Assembly (NCBI GenBank): GCA_036877525.1
Contig: JAZGTH010000144.1
Span: 62,001-126,000, forward strand
DNA from: Chromobotia macracanthus
Lineage: Eukaryota > Chordata > Actinopteri > Cypriniformes > Botiidae
DNA: 64,000 bases
Direction of reading: 5' to 3'
Numbering within the stretch: the first letter of the stretch is position 1; every line of letters begins with the position of its first letter. Below, piece by piece: positions 48,492 to 61,154 of this stretch. Both the position numbers and the translations under genes were made by a program. The notes beneath the pieces were generated by a model. The model was not told the origin of the DNA. It did not search any database and saw nothing but the letters and a program-made list of their open reading frames with translations.

Positions 48492-49596
48492 ACCATTTAA
48501 AAATTTTTTCTTGGCCTTATTGTATTTACGACTAGATTAAAATGCCGTTGCAGATATATGAACAAGTATTCTACACAGCTAGAGAGGTTTTTTATGCTTT
48601 GTGTTTTTACTGGGGTTTGGTGTGTGGGGGGGTATTTCTTCTATATAGTGGTTAAGAATGTGAGAATAGTTGTAGCTGATGAACATATGAAACACTGTAC
48701 ACTGATCTGAATACAGCTGAATAGAGCATTAGCATCTTCTGATGAACAATGTTTGCCATAATAATTCAGGTTAAAGTGAGACAGGAAAATGTTTTCATTT
48801 CCTCACTGTGTGTGAACTGACAAACAAGCAACAAAAACAAAGACCTTTTCAGTATTAATAGAGTAAAGAGAACAAAGTATTTAAGATAACAACAGAATTG
48901 AGCCTTTTAGTGGAGAATTTAGTATTTTTATGCAGATGCCTGTTAGTAATTCAAACGAGTATTGGAGGGAGGCTGTTGTATATTTATTTATTTTATTTTG
49001 GCTGTCCTGACAACAAAAACAAATAGGCCATTTTATGATCAGTGCCTGATCCCAATTATCCAAAACCTTTATTTTGTTTGTCCAATATATGAAATATGCC
49101 AAAAACCAGAAACGTTTTTGTTTTGTTGATGTTACAAACTTTCATCTCATGTTTGTCTTTTTTTTTTTACTTAAGTGTCGTTTCATTTGATCTTGTATCA
49201 CTCCAACAATACTGACCACCGCGTTGCATTGTTACATATTTTTCCTTACAGCAAAGAATTCATATCAGAAATGGAGAATTAATGGAGAATAACTATCATT
49301 ATTTGAAAAGCATTTTTTGGAGATGTTTATTTGAGAGGTTTGTCTTCTGATGCATCCTGAGATCTCAAGTCCTGATGCACATTGTTGTGTCACCAACATC
49401 AGAACAACAGCGCTGCCATTCTTAATAAGGGAGATTTCATTAAACATTCAAACAACATCATTCTCTGTCTTTAAGGGCTAACAAACCTGTATTACACTGC
49501 AGCTGGAAAACAATTACTTTATCTTCTTCCGCTTGAACATACTACAATCTTTACAATTGCACATAAAACTTCAGCTGAAGTCTGTATGTGTAATTG

Positions 49597-49602
49597 AATA
49601 AA
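49597..49602 (+). terminator. phf21b: Proximal poly(A) signal candidate, phf21b
   Basis: AATAAA lies 1.33 kb past the stop codon. The following 40 bases contain little GT-rich sequence, so use of this site is uncertain. Confidence 0.35.
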
Positions 49603-51249
49603 ATAGCAGAGGCATTTTTACTGCGTTATAATGCTTTATATCTCATGTAAAACATCAGCATATAGAATATGACCTGTAAGCCACATTTACAAATGTCTAA
49701 AATGTCCCTGCATTCCATTATGAAATAAGTGGATTTTAATATTGTACAAGCACACTTTCTTCTGGAGGTATAGTTAAGCATACAGGCAAGGACTCGTTTG
49801 TGGTTACATGTTAAAGTAATGCTAACTAAAACCATGAGAAATCAAAAATGTGTTTAGTTTAATGAAACAATATCAGTTCAGGAAGTCCCTGAATTCTTAA
49901 CTTGTGTGCTTTTCTTAATAGGATGTGAATATTATCTGTACTTCACCTCTCATCCTGTGTAGCTGTATTGTTCATGTAAATGTGTATTTCAGTAATATAT
50001 CTAAGCAGGAGGGTTTCAGTTACCAGCAATTATATTTAAATATGGATTGTGTGTCTGCAAAACTAACATTTGTAATTAAAAATATATGATAACCAATGGA
50101 TACTGTCAAATCAAATCAAACTGAAACCATATAAATAAGATTGAAATTGAATCACTAAATTGGTCAATATAGGAAGCCCTAATTATATAAACAGACATCG
50201 TATACAGATCTGATAAAGGCCCACAGAATGTCCCCATCAGGTCCTGCATTATCAGATCTAGAATGTAATTGAAAGCATATCATGTGTCGGTCTGTTGTGT
50301 AACAGTCACTTCTATATACTGAACAAACTGTGAGATCTGTCACTGTAAAAAAATACAGTAATATCACTGTCTTGTTTTCTAGTAAAAATACATAAACAAA
50401 ACAACTACATCAAAAAAATTTAAGCTTAATTAAGCTTTGCTTAAAGTATTTAAGCAAAATTGTGATTATATATATAAGATAAAAGTTTTGTTATTAAAGA
50501 ATATGTATAGAATTGATTAATTTCTCTTACTCCATTGACAGTACTCATTTTAAACGAGTATAGTGACTAAAAATAATTTTTTAAATTCTGTAAATCAATT
50601 AAAAGTTTCTTTCTGATAAATAGTTTCTCGTCTGTTTAAGTAAATGTATCTTTTATTCAGTATAATTTATTTATTTAGGTATATTTTACTTAAAAGCAAG
50701 ACAAATAATGTTTTCAGAGTAATCAAAAACCAGCTGCGTAAGGCAAGGCAGTGTGGGTGTTACAAAAAATGCAAACATTTTCCCAAAAAACGTTTAAATC
50801 AAACTATCAAAGCTTTGGTCTTCATGTCATTTCCATCCACATGGCCCCATGTTCCAGTAATTTTCTCCGGGAGAAACTGTGCTGTGCTTATACAGATCTA
50901 TTTTACTACACTCAACACTTTGTTGAACATGAAAAAGATATTATTTCATGAATGATTAAATGAGGGGAGACATTATACCAATTTGTTATTGTTTGTTAAT
51001 TATGCATTTTGACTTGGCTTGCGATATGTGTACTTTTGCAACAAAAGAGTGGAAGGTGAAGCAACCATGCAGACACATTTAGCTAGATGTTGGATTGTGT
51101 TTCTCTTGTTTGTTCTACAAGACTGTCCAGTGGATAGTACATATAGAAAAGTGTGTGTCTTACATATGCCAATGTAGTTTTTACATCAGATTAATGGATG
51201 TGATCAGATGTAGTTTCACCTTTTTGTGTCCATTGAAAACTTGATTCAT

Positions 51250-51255
51250 AATAAA
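51250..51255 (+). terminator. phf21b: Distal poly(A) signal candidate, phf21b
   Basis: AATAAA is followed about 40 bases later by TGTGTGTGTTTGTGTG, the usual arrangement of a signal with a GT-rich downstream element. This would give a 3' UTR of about 3 kb. Confidence 0.5.
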
Positions 51256-52502
51256 CAAGAACAGATCCTGGATAAAGAGGTACACTATTAAATGTGTGTG
51301 TGTTTGTGTGTAATGTGAAGTTTATGTAAGTTGTACCAGTTTATATAAGTTTATAACAGTTGGAGGTATCGCCAATATTGATCCCACCTTGACTCAACCT
51401 GGACACTGTTCTTTGACCCTGTTGGCCTTCAGCACAAAAATCGTTCACACTGTTTATGCTGCATGAATGATCCTCATATCATGTTCTTCAGAAGAGATAG
51501 ATCCAACAGATCCAAACGTTGAAGTCCAGTTCACTAGGCCTTGCACTAAATCTCACTAGACTGTCCCTCAGAGGAATGATTTTGTCTGTTACTTCATTAC
51601 TGATTTTTCCAGAAATCATCCCTTTGCATTTTGAGTGTAATTTTCGCAACAACTATTACTGCCTGTTTTGTGATATCAAAGGCTTTTGTTAGTAGCATCA
51701 TCCTCTAGAGACACATCATCACTTATCATGGCCATATGACTGTACACAAACACAGTGTACACAGTACCGTGTTTGACTTGTGATTCTTCACATGGAGATG
51801 ACAAGCAGCTGACTCACACTACTTTAGGCCTCAGGTGCAGCGGCTCAATGAGACCTGCAGGGTTTTCCTCAAGAGTTTAACTGTTTCAGCTGTCATTCCA
51901 TCCTGCCCTAACAACCCCAACAACAATAGATCCAAACAGCCTGGGTTCAATCCAGATCCTAGAAACCTTCATGTCATGTTACTTTTCCAAACGACCAGGC
52001 CGGTTTCTCCTGGTCAACAGTAGAACGAGCTCATAAACTCTCATAAAGTTACATTGAAGGACAGAACTGTTAAACCGGTAAACAACTACCTAGCAACACC
52101 TTGGCAATCCCTAAGAACACTCTAGAAATATGTGAAAACCACTCAGGAAACCTTAGCAATCACAGAGCCTAAATAAAGAAATACCTTAGCAACAAAGAAC
52201 CATGTAGGGACACTATTCCTTAAATTAATATGCAAAGTGAATACTTAGTTATTCAAACCTGTTTTCAGAGGATGTATCTTTATTATTAGTGCATTTCAGT
52301 CTAATAATTCAAACATGCAGTGTACATTCTCAAGTAAATGTAAACCATCACAGGCAAACCAGTTGTTACAGATGTGATATTGCTTGCAGATTATGGCTGC
52401 AGTTCTTCAGTTTGATGAAAGTATGACACCTGCTGGCTGAAGAATGTACAGATATCTCTTATCTTCCTGTGAAATGTAGTTACAGGTCTAATCAAAAGCA
52501 CC

Positions 52503-52746
52503 TTAAAGGGATAGTTCACCCGAAAAAACATTTACCCACCCTCATATCATTCCAGACCTGTATGACTTTCTTATATTTTGAAAAATATTTTGAAGTGACT
52601 CCCATTGACTCCCATCATATGGACACAAAACCACTGAGACATTTCTCAAAATATCTTCTGTTGTGTTCCACAAAAGAAAAAGAAACACAGGTTTGGAATG
52701 ACAGAAATAATAATGTGAACATTTGAATCTTGGGTGAATACTGTGG
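52503..52746. mobile_element. Complete cyprinid-type MITE with inverted ends
   Basis: The left end reads TTAAAGGGATAGTTCACCCG, ACCCACCCTCATATCATTCC and AGACCTGTATGACTTTC. The right end is its inverse: ACACAGGTTTGGAATGACAG and TTGGGTGAATACTGTGGG. The interior holds CTCCCATTGACTCCCAT and GTTCCACAAAAGAAA, as is usual for the family. This is the best-preserved copy in the window. Confidence 0.85.
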
Positions 52747-53259
52747 GAATTCACACAGACATGCTTGTAGTGATCACGCGGATCCTGGTGATGATCTGAA
52801 CTTTTCTTAAATACCAGCATGACAATTCTCAAGAGCAATATATTTAAAAATAAAGAAACAGAAAGATGATTATAACATAACAGAAAAACAGAATATAACA
52901 GAAAAGCAGTGTTTGCTAATGGTGCTTGTATGCTGAAAGCAGTTTAGAATGACAGATGATCATAGGAAATCTGGGTATCATTTACAAGAACATTTCTGAC
53001 CCATATTTCTGCATTTGGTTCCAATAGATACTTTTGTTCAATGTTCCTTGTCTATGCTAATCACTTTTCATAATTCCAAAATATATAAAGAGATTTCAGT
53101 TGTAAATGATATTGTAAGTTTTAAATGACATCATGGTGCTAGAGTACCATGTTAGAAATATCTGGAAACTTCATAGTGCTTAAATCCATCGGCGTTGTGA
53201 ACTTCTGACATACGACTTCACTAAACTTTACTGACCAATCCTGACCTTAATGCCTGTCT

Positions 53260-53320
53260 CTAGGAATAAACCCATGACCTTAGTTTGTTGCGTGCTCATC
53301 CATTTGAGCCACATGATCCA
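53260..53320 (-). mobile_element. tRNA-derived SINE fragment
   Basis: On the minus strand ATGTGGCTCAAATGGATGAG is an A-box-like head and GGTCATGGGTTTATTCC a B-box-like site about 30 bp later. The copy is short and has no tail. Confidence 0.5.
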
Positions 53321-54934
53321 GATAAGCCAATGACGTCATAAATAGTGCAGATATATGGTTTCATTTTCCCATTAAATGTAACATTTTATGCTCCTTCAAC
53401 ATGTGTTTTGTCCATATAGACAGGAGAGGATCTTCTCAAAGGTCTGTTTTGTTCCTGCATATTTCTGCATTGGTTTGTTAAATCTAAAAACAATTCCATG
53501 TCGTCAGGAAGATGGCGCTATTGCAGCACTTCTGTATTACATTCACATCAATCGGTTTCGTTTTGGACTCTTGAAGACCCTCTACATGCCACTGCATAGG
53601 CAATCTTCTCAATATGGTGGTCATATATAATGGATGTGTTGATAAGGAGCTGGATGACACATATTAGGGTCATGGTGACCCTAATAACACAATGACCATG
53701 GACAACTGCAGTCTGATGCTGTTTACTCAGACAGATCAGACTGTGATAATGTTGTGAATGACCTCTGCCGGGAGACACACTCTGTCAGGCAGCACACCGC
53801 TTACATCCCCTGTGCATCAGACGCGATCATTGATTTTCATGCGCCTCAAGGTCACGACTATTAGCCATTTACAGCCTTAGCCAAGGCTAATTATGGTTTA
53901 CTGTCATGACACACAACGGTCAAAACATCACCCTGACCAGAAAAACACCCTGCATAAACACCTTTTATTCTCCCCATTATAAACACAGAAAACATTAAAT
54001 AGGTGCAATCTTTTATTTCGGTGCATTGGGATTATGACCTTAGTTGTCTAACCCCATTAGACCAGGAGGAATAACTAAGTTGTGTTCTGTATGACTTATA
54101 ACACACCTGTAATAAATCATCCTATTCATAATGTTTTTACAGTTACAGAAGCTTATAGTTTTACCCATAAATGTGACAGGAATTGTTTCAGGAAATCACA
54201 TTTGTATTATTATTGGTTCTTGTGATAATTTGATATAAAACAATCAACCACACAATTATCCTGAAGATTCTTTTGTTTTTTAAAAACAGTGATAAAAACA
54301 ATCAACCTACAGACAATAATGCCGGCGGTTTTGTCATAGTTCACACTGTTCTGAGTTCATTTCTGCAGTCATCAGTTCTCACAGTGATTTTCTGTGGATG
54401 TTTGAGGTCAGTTCTCTACAGAGTAAACACAGGTGTCATTCAGCGAAGTAATTCAACCATAAACATGTTTCAGATGGTATGCACAAATTCAGTTATGTTA
54501 AAATAAAAATTCAGTTAAGGCTAAAATGCTTTTAGAGCCTCTATATGTTCTGTACTGTCAGTTTTTCAGTTCCTGAATTTCACATGAATTCATCATTGTT
54601 TAAACTGCAAGATCAGTAAAAAAAAAATTAGTAATTAAGCAAATATGTAACAGATCAGAATTCAAAATGGTCTACTTATCTTACCCTGATTCACAACAGT
54701 AAGTTTATGATTAACATGTTTATGACTTGTTGTGCTACTAAATCATGTGTGTGTGTGCTGAGGATTGCAGACTTTTTGTAGCTTGTTGTTACAGCAGTTG
54801 TTTAGAATTTAAATCCATATTAAGAAAATAACTGCAATTATATTTTTCAGTCAGTGATGACGATAAAGAAGGAAAGGTTACAGATCGCATATTTAAAGGA
54901 GTTGATTTAGCAACTTTCCAAAATCCTTCTTTTG

Positions 54935-55000
54935 TGTTCCACAGAATAAAGTCCTTCAGGTTTGGTACAACATGAGAGCGAGTAAAAGATGATACAATTT
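54935..55000. mobile_element. MITE fragment, right end only
   Basis: TTTGTGTTCCACAGAATAAAG, then CAGGTTTGGTACAACATGAG and AGCGAGTAAA match the inner right half of the cyprinid MITE. The rest has been lost. Confidence 0.55.
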
Positions 55001-58000
55001 TTAGGAGATTGTTGACCTGGTGAGGTTAGTGCTGTCACAGGCTTCTATATCCAGTGCCACACTAGGCAGGAGTATGAAATTCTGCTAAGCTCTGTTTGAT
55101 CTTCATTTCTTAGAGTGATTTATTACAGTAAATTTTTATTAGACTGTTTTTACAGTCAGTGGATGCTCTTCTTCAGGAAGTGGTTCCTTTTAGGGGACAG
55201 ACTTTGGCTAACTGGCCCCAATAATAAGAGCCACTCTGGTTAGAATGCTGTATATGAGGGCAGACGTTTTATTTCACATTTGGATACCTGTGTATTGCAC
55301 ATAGAAGACCTTGTAACTGAGAAAAGATACTGTATATGGATTCAGGGTTGTCCTTCTAAAGGTAGGGTAGGCAATTTCAAAAAAGCTACCAGTATCAAGC
55401 TAGCTTTGAATGCATAAGATCCTGCACTCCCTCCAGAGCGCTCTCCAAAGCCACGCCCACCCTGTCTTTAAGAGAAGTATTAGTAGACCATTTAATATTT
55501 TAAAATAAGCATCTACTAACAACAAACAAATCTAGCAATTAAAATCATTATTAAAAATTATTAATCATTATTAACAGAAAAATGTTGCTAGGCTTACTAG
55601 TAGTCTCTAAATACTAACTAGTAGTCGTCTTTCCCTGCCATACATACCAGAACTGATGGTATCTCTAAACAATTTTTCGAATGAAAGCATTGCTCATTAT
55701 GAAATGCTCTTAGCATGCTGATGCTAAATGCAGGTGAAAGACAAACATGGTGTAAAGGTGCCTAATTTACGTGTCACAAACCTGCTTCTGTAAAAAGGAA
55801 ATTAGGTGACTTACATTTTAGACTCAGAACATTGTCTGTTTTTGCTCTAGTTCACCAAAAAATTGTTCCAGACCCACAGCAAAGCTCTGTGACGTTGCTG
55901 TTTCTTTGAAATGGGCCTGTGCTTGTTTGTGAAACTGGAGGTATGATGGCACATAAAACACACCCATCAATGCAAACACATCCTGTACACTGTGTGACCA
56001 AATACTAGACTTTGTGGTTTTTGCCACACCATATATACACAGAAGCTTTATATTTATAAGAACAGTCAAAGATGAAGGTTTAGAGTTTCTCACACACATT
56101 TATGTGACATTTGTCACATTATGAAGGGGTCTGGCGTAACATGTACTTAATTATTGCCAATGTCTCCTAAAATGATGAACCACCTTTTACATTGACTTTT
56201 ATGTTGTTTCATTTAAGTATCAACATGGTATCAACCATTTCTCCTGAAATTAGAAGGAACTGGTTGCCCGTGTGCACTTATTGTACAGATATTGAGATTG
56301 TCGTGTTGGAGCCAAGCTGAAACGACTGTTGCATTTGTCTCTAGGGTGATAAGTTGCAGAGCTGCTTTGTTGTGTGCAAATGCACAGCTGTAACATGCTC
56401 AAGGCATGAAATCTGGAGCCTATAACAGAAGCATTGAATTTGGGTTACAAAAAACACCACAGAATAAATTGTTTGGGAAGTTATACTTCCTGTGTTAAGC
56501 ACACAACCCAATCCTTAGTCACTGAGTAAATGATCTATCATAACAGATTCATTTCTCAGTCCAATGAAACTGTTTGTACAGACACGATCTGTAAGATGAA
56601 TTTCATTTAAATCATAAAACAGCATTTTTGAGAGTGAGTGATTTTATGAACCACATGATTGAAGCGTATTTAGTGTCAGACAGATCATAGAAGCAATCAG
56701 AAAAGCTTGTGTGGAGCGCTTAATAGACCTCAGCTTGACTCATGAATATTAATTATGTAATATGAACTAGCCAATGATAAACATTGCTTTGTGTTTCTTT
56801 AACAAATATTGGACAAATATTTAATGAAAATTATTTGAAAGCCGAATGAACATTTGCATTATTGAAGGCAACTTGTTATGCAAAATGTTAAACAGAATTT
56901 AATGTTAATTTAACAGAATGAAAAGTTGTTTATTGCTGTGTAAGGAAAATGAACATTGTGCCATCAGCCCTGGTCCAAGAAACAACTAAAACTTAAAACT
57001 GATATGAGAAAATGGGGACAAAATACCATTTAATTGTTCCACAGTGAAAACATTTTTCTCTTACAATCATTTCTAATTAAATCAAAGCCCTTTTTGTTTT
57101 ATTGTTTTATGTTTTTTAAAACTTGTGTTATAAAATTCTTCTGTTTTTAAAACAATTCATTTTCCGTGACCTGAAGACTGTTTAGGATATTACAGTATGT
57201 GTAGTGTCAGTATGTGTTATCTCAGTGCAAGTTCACCTGTGCACACTGATGTGCTGAATAAGGTGGGCGGGGCTAATTAAGGAGAACAGGTGTCACAGGT
57301 TAATGAAAGACCTTTAAAACCTCTTCAGTTTGTGGGAGAGTGTGTATACACACACACTATAATATTATAATATATATGACTGTAGGTTTATTCCCAGCCG
57401 TCCATTACAGCACAAGTTACACCTCCTATATATACACCTCATGTGAGCTGGTCTATCCTAAATATTAACTGTAATAACGAGTGGAAATGACATTATACTT
57501 GAATCTGAAACTGTGCACGCTGTCATGTACTATTTCCTGTTTGAGGAGCTTGTCCGGTTATGTAGTAATATTGTAATAATAGCTGGAAAACAGTTTCACT
57601 TTGCTTAACTGTTAGGCAGCATTTACTGATACATGCTGCCAAAATGAGGCTGTACAGCATTATTACGACAAACATGCTGTTTTAAGACTAGGGCTGTCCA
57701 AACTGAGGTTACATAAATTTAACACAACTAACATGTTGTTGAATGTTAAAGAGTTTCCACAGTTTAGGACTGGTTAGAACAGGAGTACAGCACACAACAG
57801 TGCTGCACAGACGAAATAAAACATCAGTAAATGAAAATGTATTTGTAAATCAAATCTAGACTATGTGTAGTGAAGGACAAATATGAATTACAACCCACAA
57901 GCGAAAGGATTATGGACTGGGCAGGTGAATGGTCCAAAGAAAATGAATGACCAGGGACCCCACAGGTCCACAGTCCGCCCCTTGTTTATATCACCATATG

Positions 58001-59347
58001 AGAGAGCAAGAGGATTGTTGCATATTCCGAATTTGAGAATGACAGAAAGCACAGTTAATCACGTTAATGTACTGACAGGCCTAATTTAACATAAAACAAC
58101 AACAATAAAACAGACTTACTGTGACCACATCACAAGAGGTAGGGCGTGATGTTCTACAAACGCTGTAAACCTGTCATGACAAAAATAACCGCCCGGGTGA
58201 CTGTGGATGGAGGAACGGCTGCATTGGTCAATTGTCAGACAAGAGATGTAGATTTGGATGGCTAATCTCTCTTCACCAGAGAAAGTCGTGTGGAGATAGA
58301 GATTATGATCATACCATCATATCTGAAATCTGAAATCTGGTTGTTGGTGTCTGTATTGTCTGACACATTCAATTTTTCAAAACTCTTACAGAACTTTGAA
58401 TGTGCCACTGCATGTTTTCAGGGTCTTAAAGAAACTTCTTCTGAGTTGCTCTGGTGATACTTGCCTCAGTTCAAAACGTTCTGTCATAGTTTATATGATA
58501 CAAAACAAGAAAGAACTACAATATGTGACCTGACGAATGTGTAGGGGCTAATTACAAGCTACAGGCAAACCATGTGCCAAGCCCTAGCTTAAACTAGTAA
58601 TCCCAATGCTACAGACATATGTTTTCTGAGAGGTGTACTTCCCTAAATATTTTCTGTGTTTTAATAATCCATGACAAATTGCATTTTTTATGTCTTCTAC
58701 TTGATGACTGGTACTTCAGACAGGTGTAGCTCATTCATTTCTGTCTGATTACAACTAATCATGCATTTTCTCACACCCTGAAGGTTGAGGAAACAGGGAG
58801 GTGTACAGTAATTGCAACTGCAAGAACTTTTAAATTTCAAAGAATTTAAAAAAGAATTCAAAAGTCAATAAATAACTGTTTTATATTTTTATATTTTCTA
58901 TGTTTTATATTTTTTGTATAACAAAAAATAACAAATAAATGTTGTGATCGCCATCTGTACCACTGTTTAGCACATTCAGCATGTTCATTATTTCATTGAC
59001 TCTGACCTTATCATTATCTTAACTCAGAACTATAACACAATGCACACACACTCAAGACTGTCTGTTCTGTAGTTTTTCTGTAGAGAGAAAGCAAGCATGA
59101 AGGTTTAAACTGCTATTTAATCTAAAGTATTTAGAAACAGATTTCTGGTTCCCTTTCGAGGGAACTCGACACTGCATCTATGGGGAACGCCTTTGGAGTG
59201 ACCGGTGTCTGAACTCGTGTCTAATCACACTAATGAAATTGGCCTGCGACAGTGCCTAATGCACGTCAGGTGTGCACGCAAGTATAATAGGGCACCTGTA
59301 GAGCATGGCATCAGCTTTTATGTTTGTTTTCTCGATTGTCGCATACC

Positions 59348-60654
59348 ATGGCATTTAGAAAATGTGTGCCTCCGTGTCAGAGATATTTGACTCCGGAAGA
59401 CACGCATGATCTTTGTGTCATTTGTTTGGGAGAGGATCATGCACGCTCAGTTCTCGAGGGAGCTGAGTGCAAGAATTGCGAGGGCTTCTTTTTTTAAGGC
59501 CCTTTGGGGAGGGTCCAGCTGTTGCCGAGGAGCAGCAGAGACTTTCTTTGTGGGGTTCGCAGGTGGACTAAGCGGAGGAGCTCTAGAAGGGCCTTTCTCG
59601 CTTCACCGCTGAGGAGAAGAGCCTTCTATCAGACAGTCTCTTACTGCCGGCGAGCCAAAAGATGCAGGATGTGGCAGAGGAGGAGACGAGTGTGGGCGGG
59701 CCTTCTTAGCCTGTCTGCACTGCATACGGGGAGTTACTGGAGGTCATGTCTCATGCCACAGAGAAATTAGCTCTACCCTGGCAGTGCGAGAAGCGGGTGA
59801 TCGCTCGTGGCCGGCTAGACGAGGGGTTTCTGGCTGCCCATGGCCGACAGCCTCAGGTGAGCCTGCCCCTTCTCCCCGACCTGCATGCGGAGGTCGAGAG
59901 ATTGTGGAAAAAGCCATATTCAGCTTGTTTCTTTTCCGGTTCGCGTGTGAACTACGTGAACGTGGAGGGAATGAGGGAGCATGGCTATGTGGGGATGCCC
60001 CATGTTGATGAGACGCTTGAGAGCCATATCTGAGTAGCTGGGGCATCTTCCTTGCAGACCCCTACCCTGCCAACTGGGCCGCTTCGGGTCACCATGTGGC
60101 TCAACGTCAGGGCGTATGTGGCAGCAGGTCAAGCATGTGCTGCGCTACACACCATGGTGATGTTACAGGCGTACCAGGCTGACCTGCTTAAGGACCTGGA
60201 TCAGGAGGAGGGGCTTTTTCCCCAAGCTGCGCCGTTCCACTGATCTCACCCTCAGAGCCACCAAACAGACTGCCGCGGCCATAGGTCGTTCTATGGCGCA
60301 GCTTTGGTGGCCACTGAGAGTCACCTATGGTTGAGTCTGGCTGATGTAGGGGAGAAAGAAAGGAACTTTCTCCTCGATTCGCCAGTCTCACCATCTGAAC
60401 TTTTTGGCACGTCAGTACAGGTGGTGGTTGAGAAGTTCAGGGTGGTGGACGTCCAGTCCAGGGCCTTCCAGAGGTTTATACCACGCAGGTCCAGGTTCCC
60501 ATCTGGCACCCCCCTGCCCGGCCCTTCTACATCTGAGGATCGTAGATGGGGCCAGAGGCAGAGTGTGGCTGACCGCACGCCTCCCCCCTTTCGAGGTCAG
60601 GCACGGAGGAGGTGTGATGCCAGACACAGGAGGCAAGAGGTGAAGGACACCTGA
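59348..60654 (+). pseudogene. DIRS-type gag-like gene, broken
   Basis: ATG at 59348 begins MAFRKCVPPCQRYLTPEDT and continues with CVICLGEDHARS and CKNCEGF, a Cys-rich start. Further on come SLPLLPDLHAEVERLWKKPY, AYVAAGQACAALHTM, VMLQAYQADLLKDLD, ATESHLWLSLADVGE and SPSELFGTSVQ, in the order found in fish DIRS gag proteins as I know them. Stop codons at 60031 and 60241 and at least three frame changes (near 59490, 60235 and 60300) inactivate it. Confidence 0.7.
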
Positions 60655-60816
60655 GCTGTATGGTTACTACAGGGCCTTGCGTTTGGGCATCGGCCTCAAG
60701 AGTGGTATTTTTTGTCACCCCAATGCATGAATAGGGTTAAGTAAATGCCTATGGTGATTTGTGCGTCAACACAGACCATGTCGCAGTTGTCCCCTCGGCA
60801 TGGCATAGTTGGTATT

Positions 60817-60930
60817 GCGTTCCCCATAGCGTCAAGCCAGATGCAGTGTCGAGTTCCCTCGAAAGGGAACGTCTCTCGGTTACGTATGTAACCTTGGTTC
60901 CCTGTGAAGGGAACGAGACACTGCATCTCG
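60817..60930 (+). repeat. Internal complementary region of the DIRS-like element
   Basis: GCAGTGTCGAGTTCCCTCGA and AAGGGAAC (to 60870) are the complement of the element's left end. They are directly followed by GTCTCTCGGTTACGTATGTA and ACC (from 60871), the complement of its right end. In DIRS replication such a region acts as a splint that brings the two ends together in a circle. The join at 60870/60871 shows where both termini lie. Confidence 0.75.
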
Positions 60931-61154
60931 TTGCCATGCCTACAGGCACCTGTCTACGTCTCCTTCAGACAAAGAAGTTGATGCCATGCTCTACAGGTGC
61001 CCTTCTATACTCGTGTCGCGGGTCAATTTCATTAGCGTGATTAGACACAAGTTCAAACACCGGTCACTCCGAAGGCGTTCCCCATAGCGTCAAGCCAGAC
61101 GCAGTGTCTCGTTTCCTTCTCAGGGAACCGAGGTTACATACGTAACCGAGAGAC

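Larger units (their letters stand above)
48264..51280 (+). other. phf21b: Probable phf21b 3' UTR
   Basis: Downstream of the stop codon there is 3 kb without a splice-like exon. It contains a 28-base T run (48460-48487) and two AATAAA signals, at 49597 and 51250. The distal one has the better downstream GT-rich element, so the transcript may use both. I see no other gene here. Confidence 0.5.
51290..59147. other. Gene-free stretch downstream of phf21b
   Basis: No exon with a recognisable product was found on either strand. Open frames of 60-103 residues here have no domains and no splice context. Named content is limited to MITEs (52503 and 54935), a SINE fragment (53260) and a weak repeat near 55355-55460 (AGGGTAGGCAATTTC with CCACGCCCACCC). 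Confidence 0.65.
59148..61154 (+). mobile_element. DIRS-like retrotransposon, internally deleted (2.0 kb)
   Basis: The element has inverted terminal repeats: GTTCCCTTTCGAGGGAACTC opens it at 59148, and its counterpart GAGACACTGCGTC...TATGGGGAACGCC is found on the minus strand at the right end. The repeats run about 59148-59314 and 60980-61154, and share AATCAC(A/G)CTAATGAAATTG and CACCTGTAGAGCATGGCATC. Between them are a decayed gag-like gene and an internal complementary region. Reverse transcriptase, tyrosine recombinase and methylase genes of a full DIRS element are missing, so this copy can only have moved with help from another one. DIRS elements make no target duplication, and none is visible. 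Confidence 0.75.
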
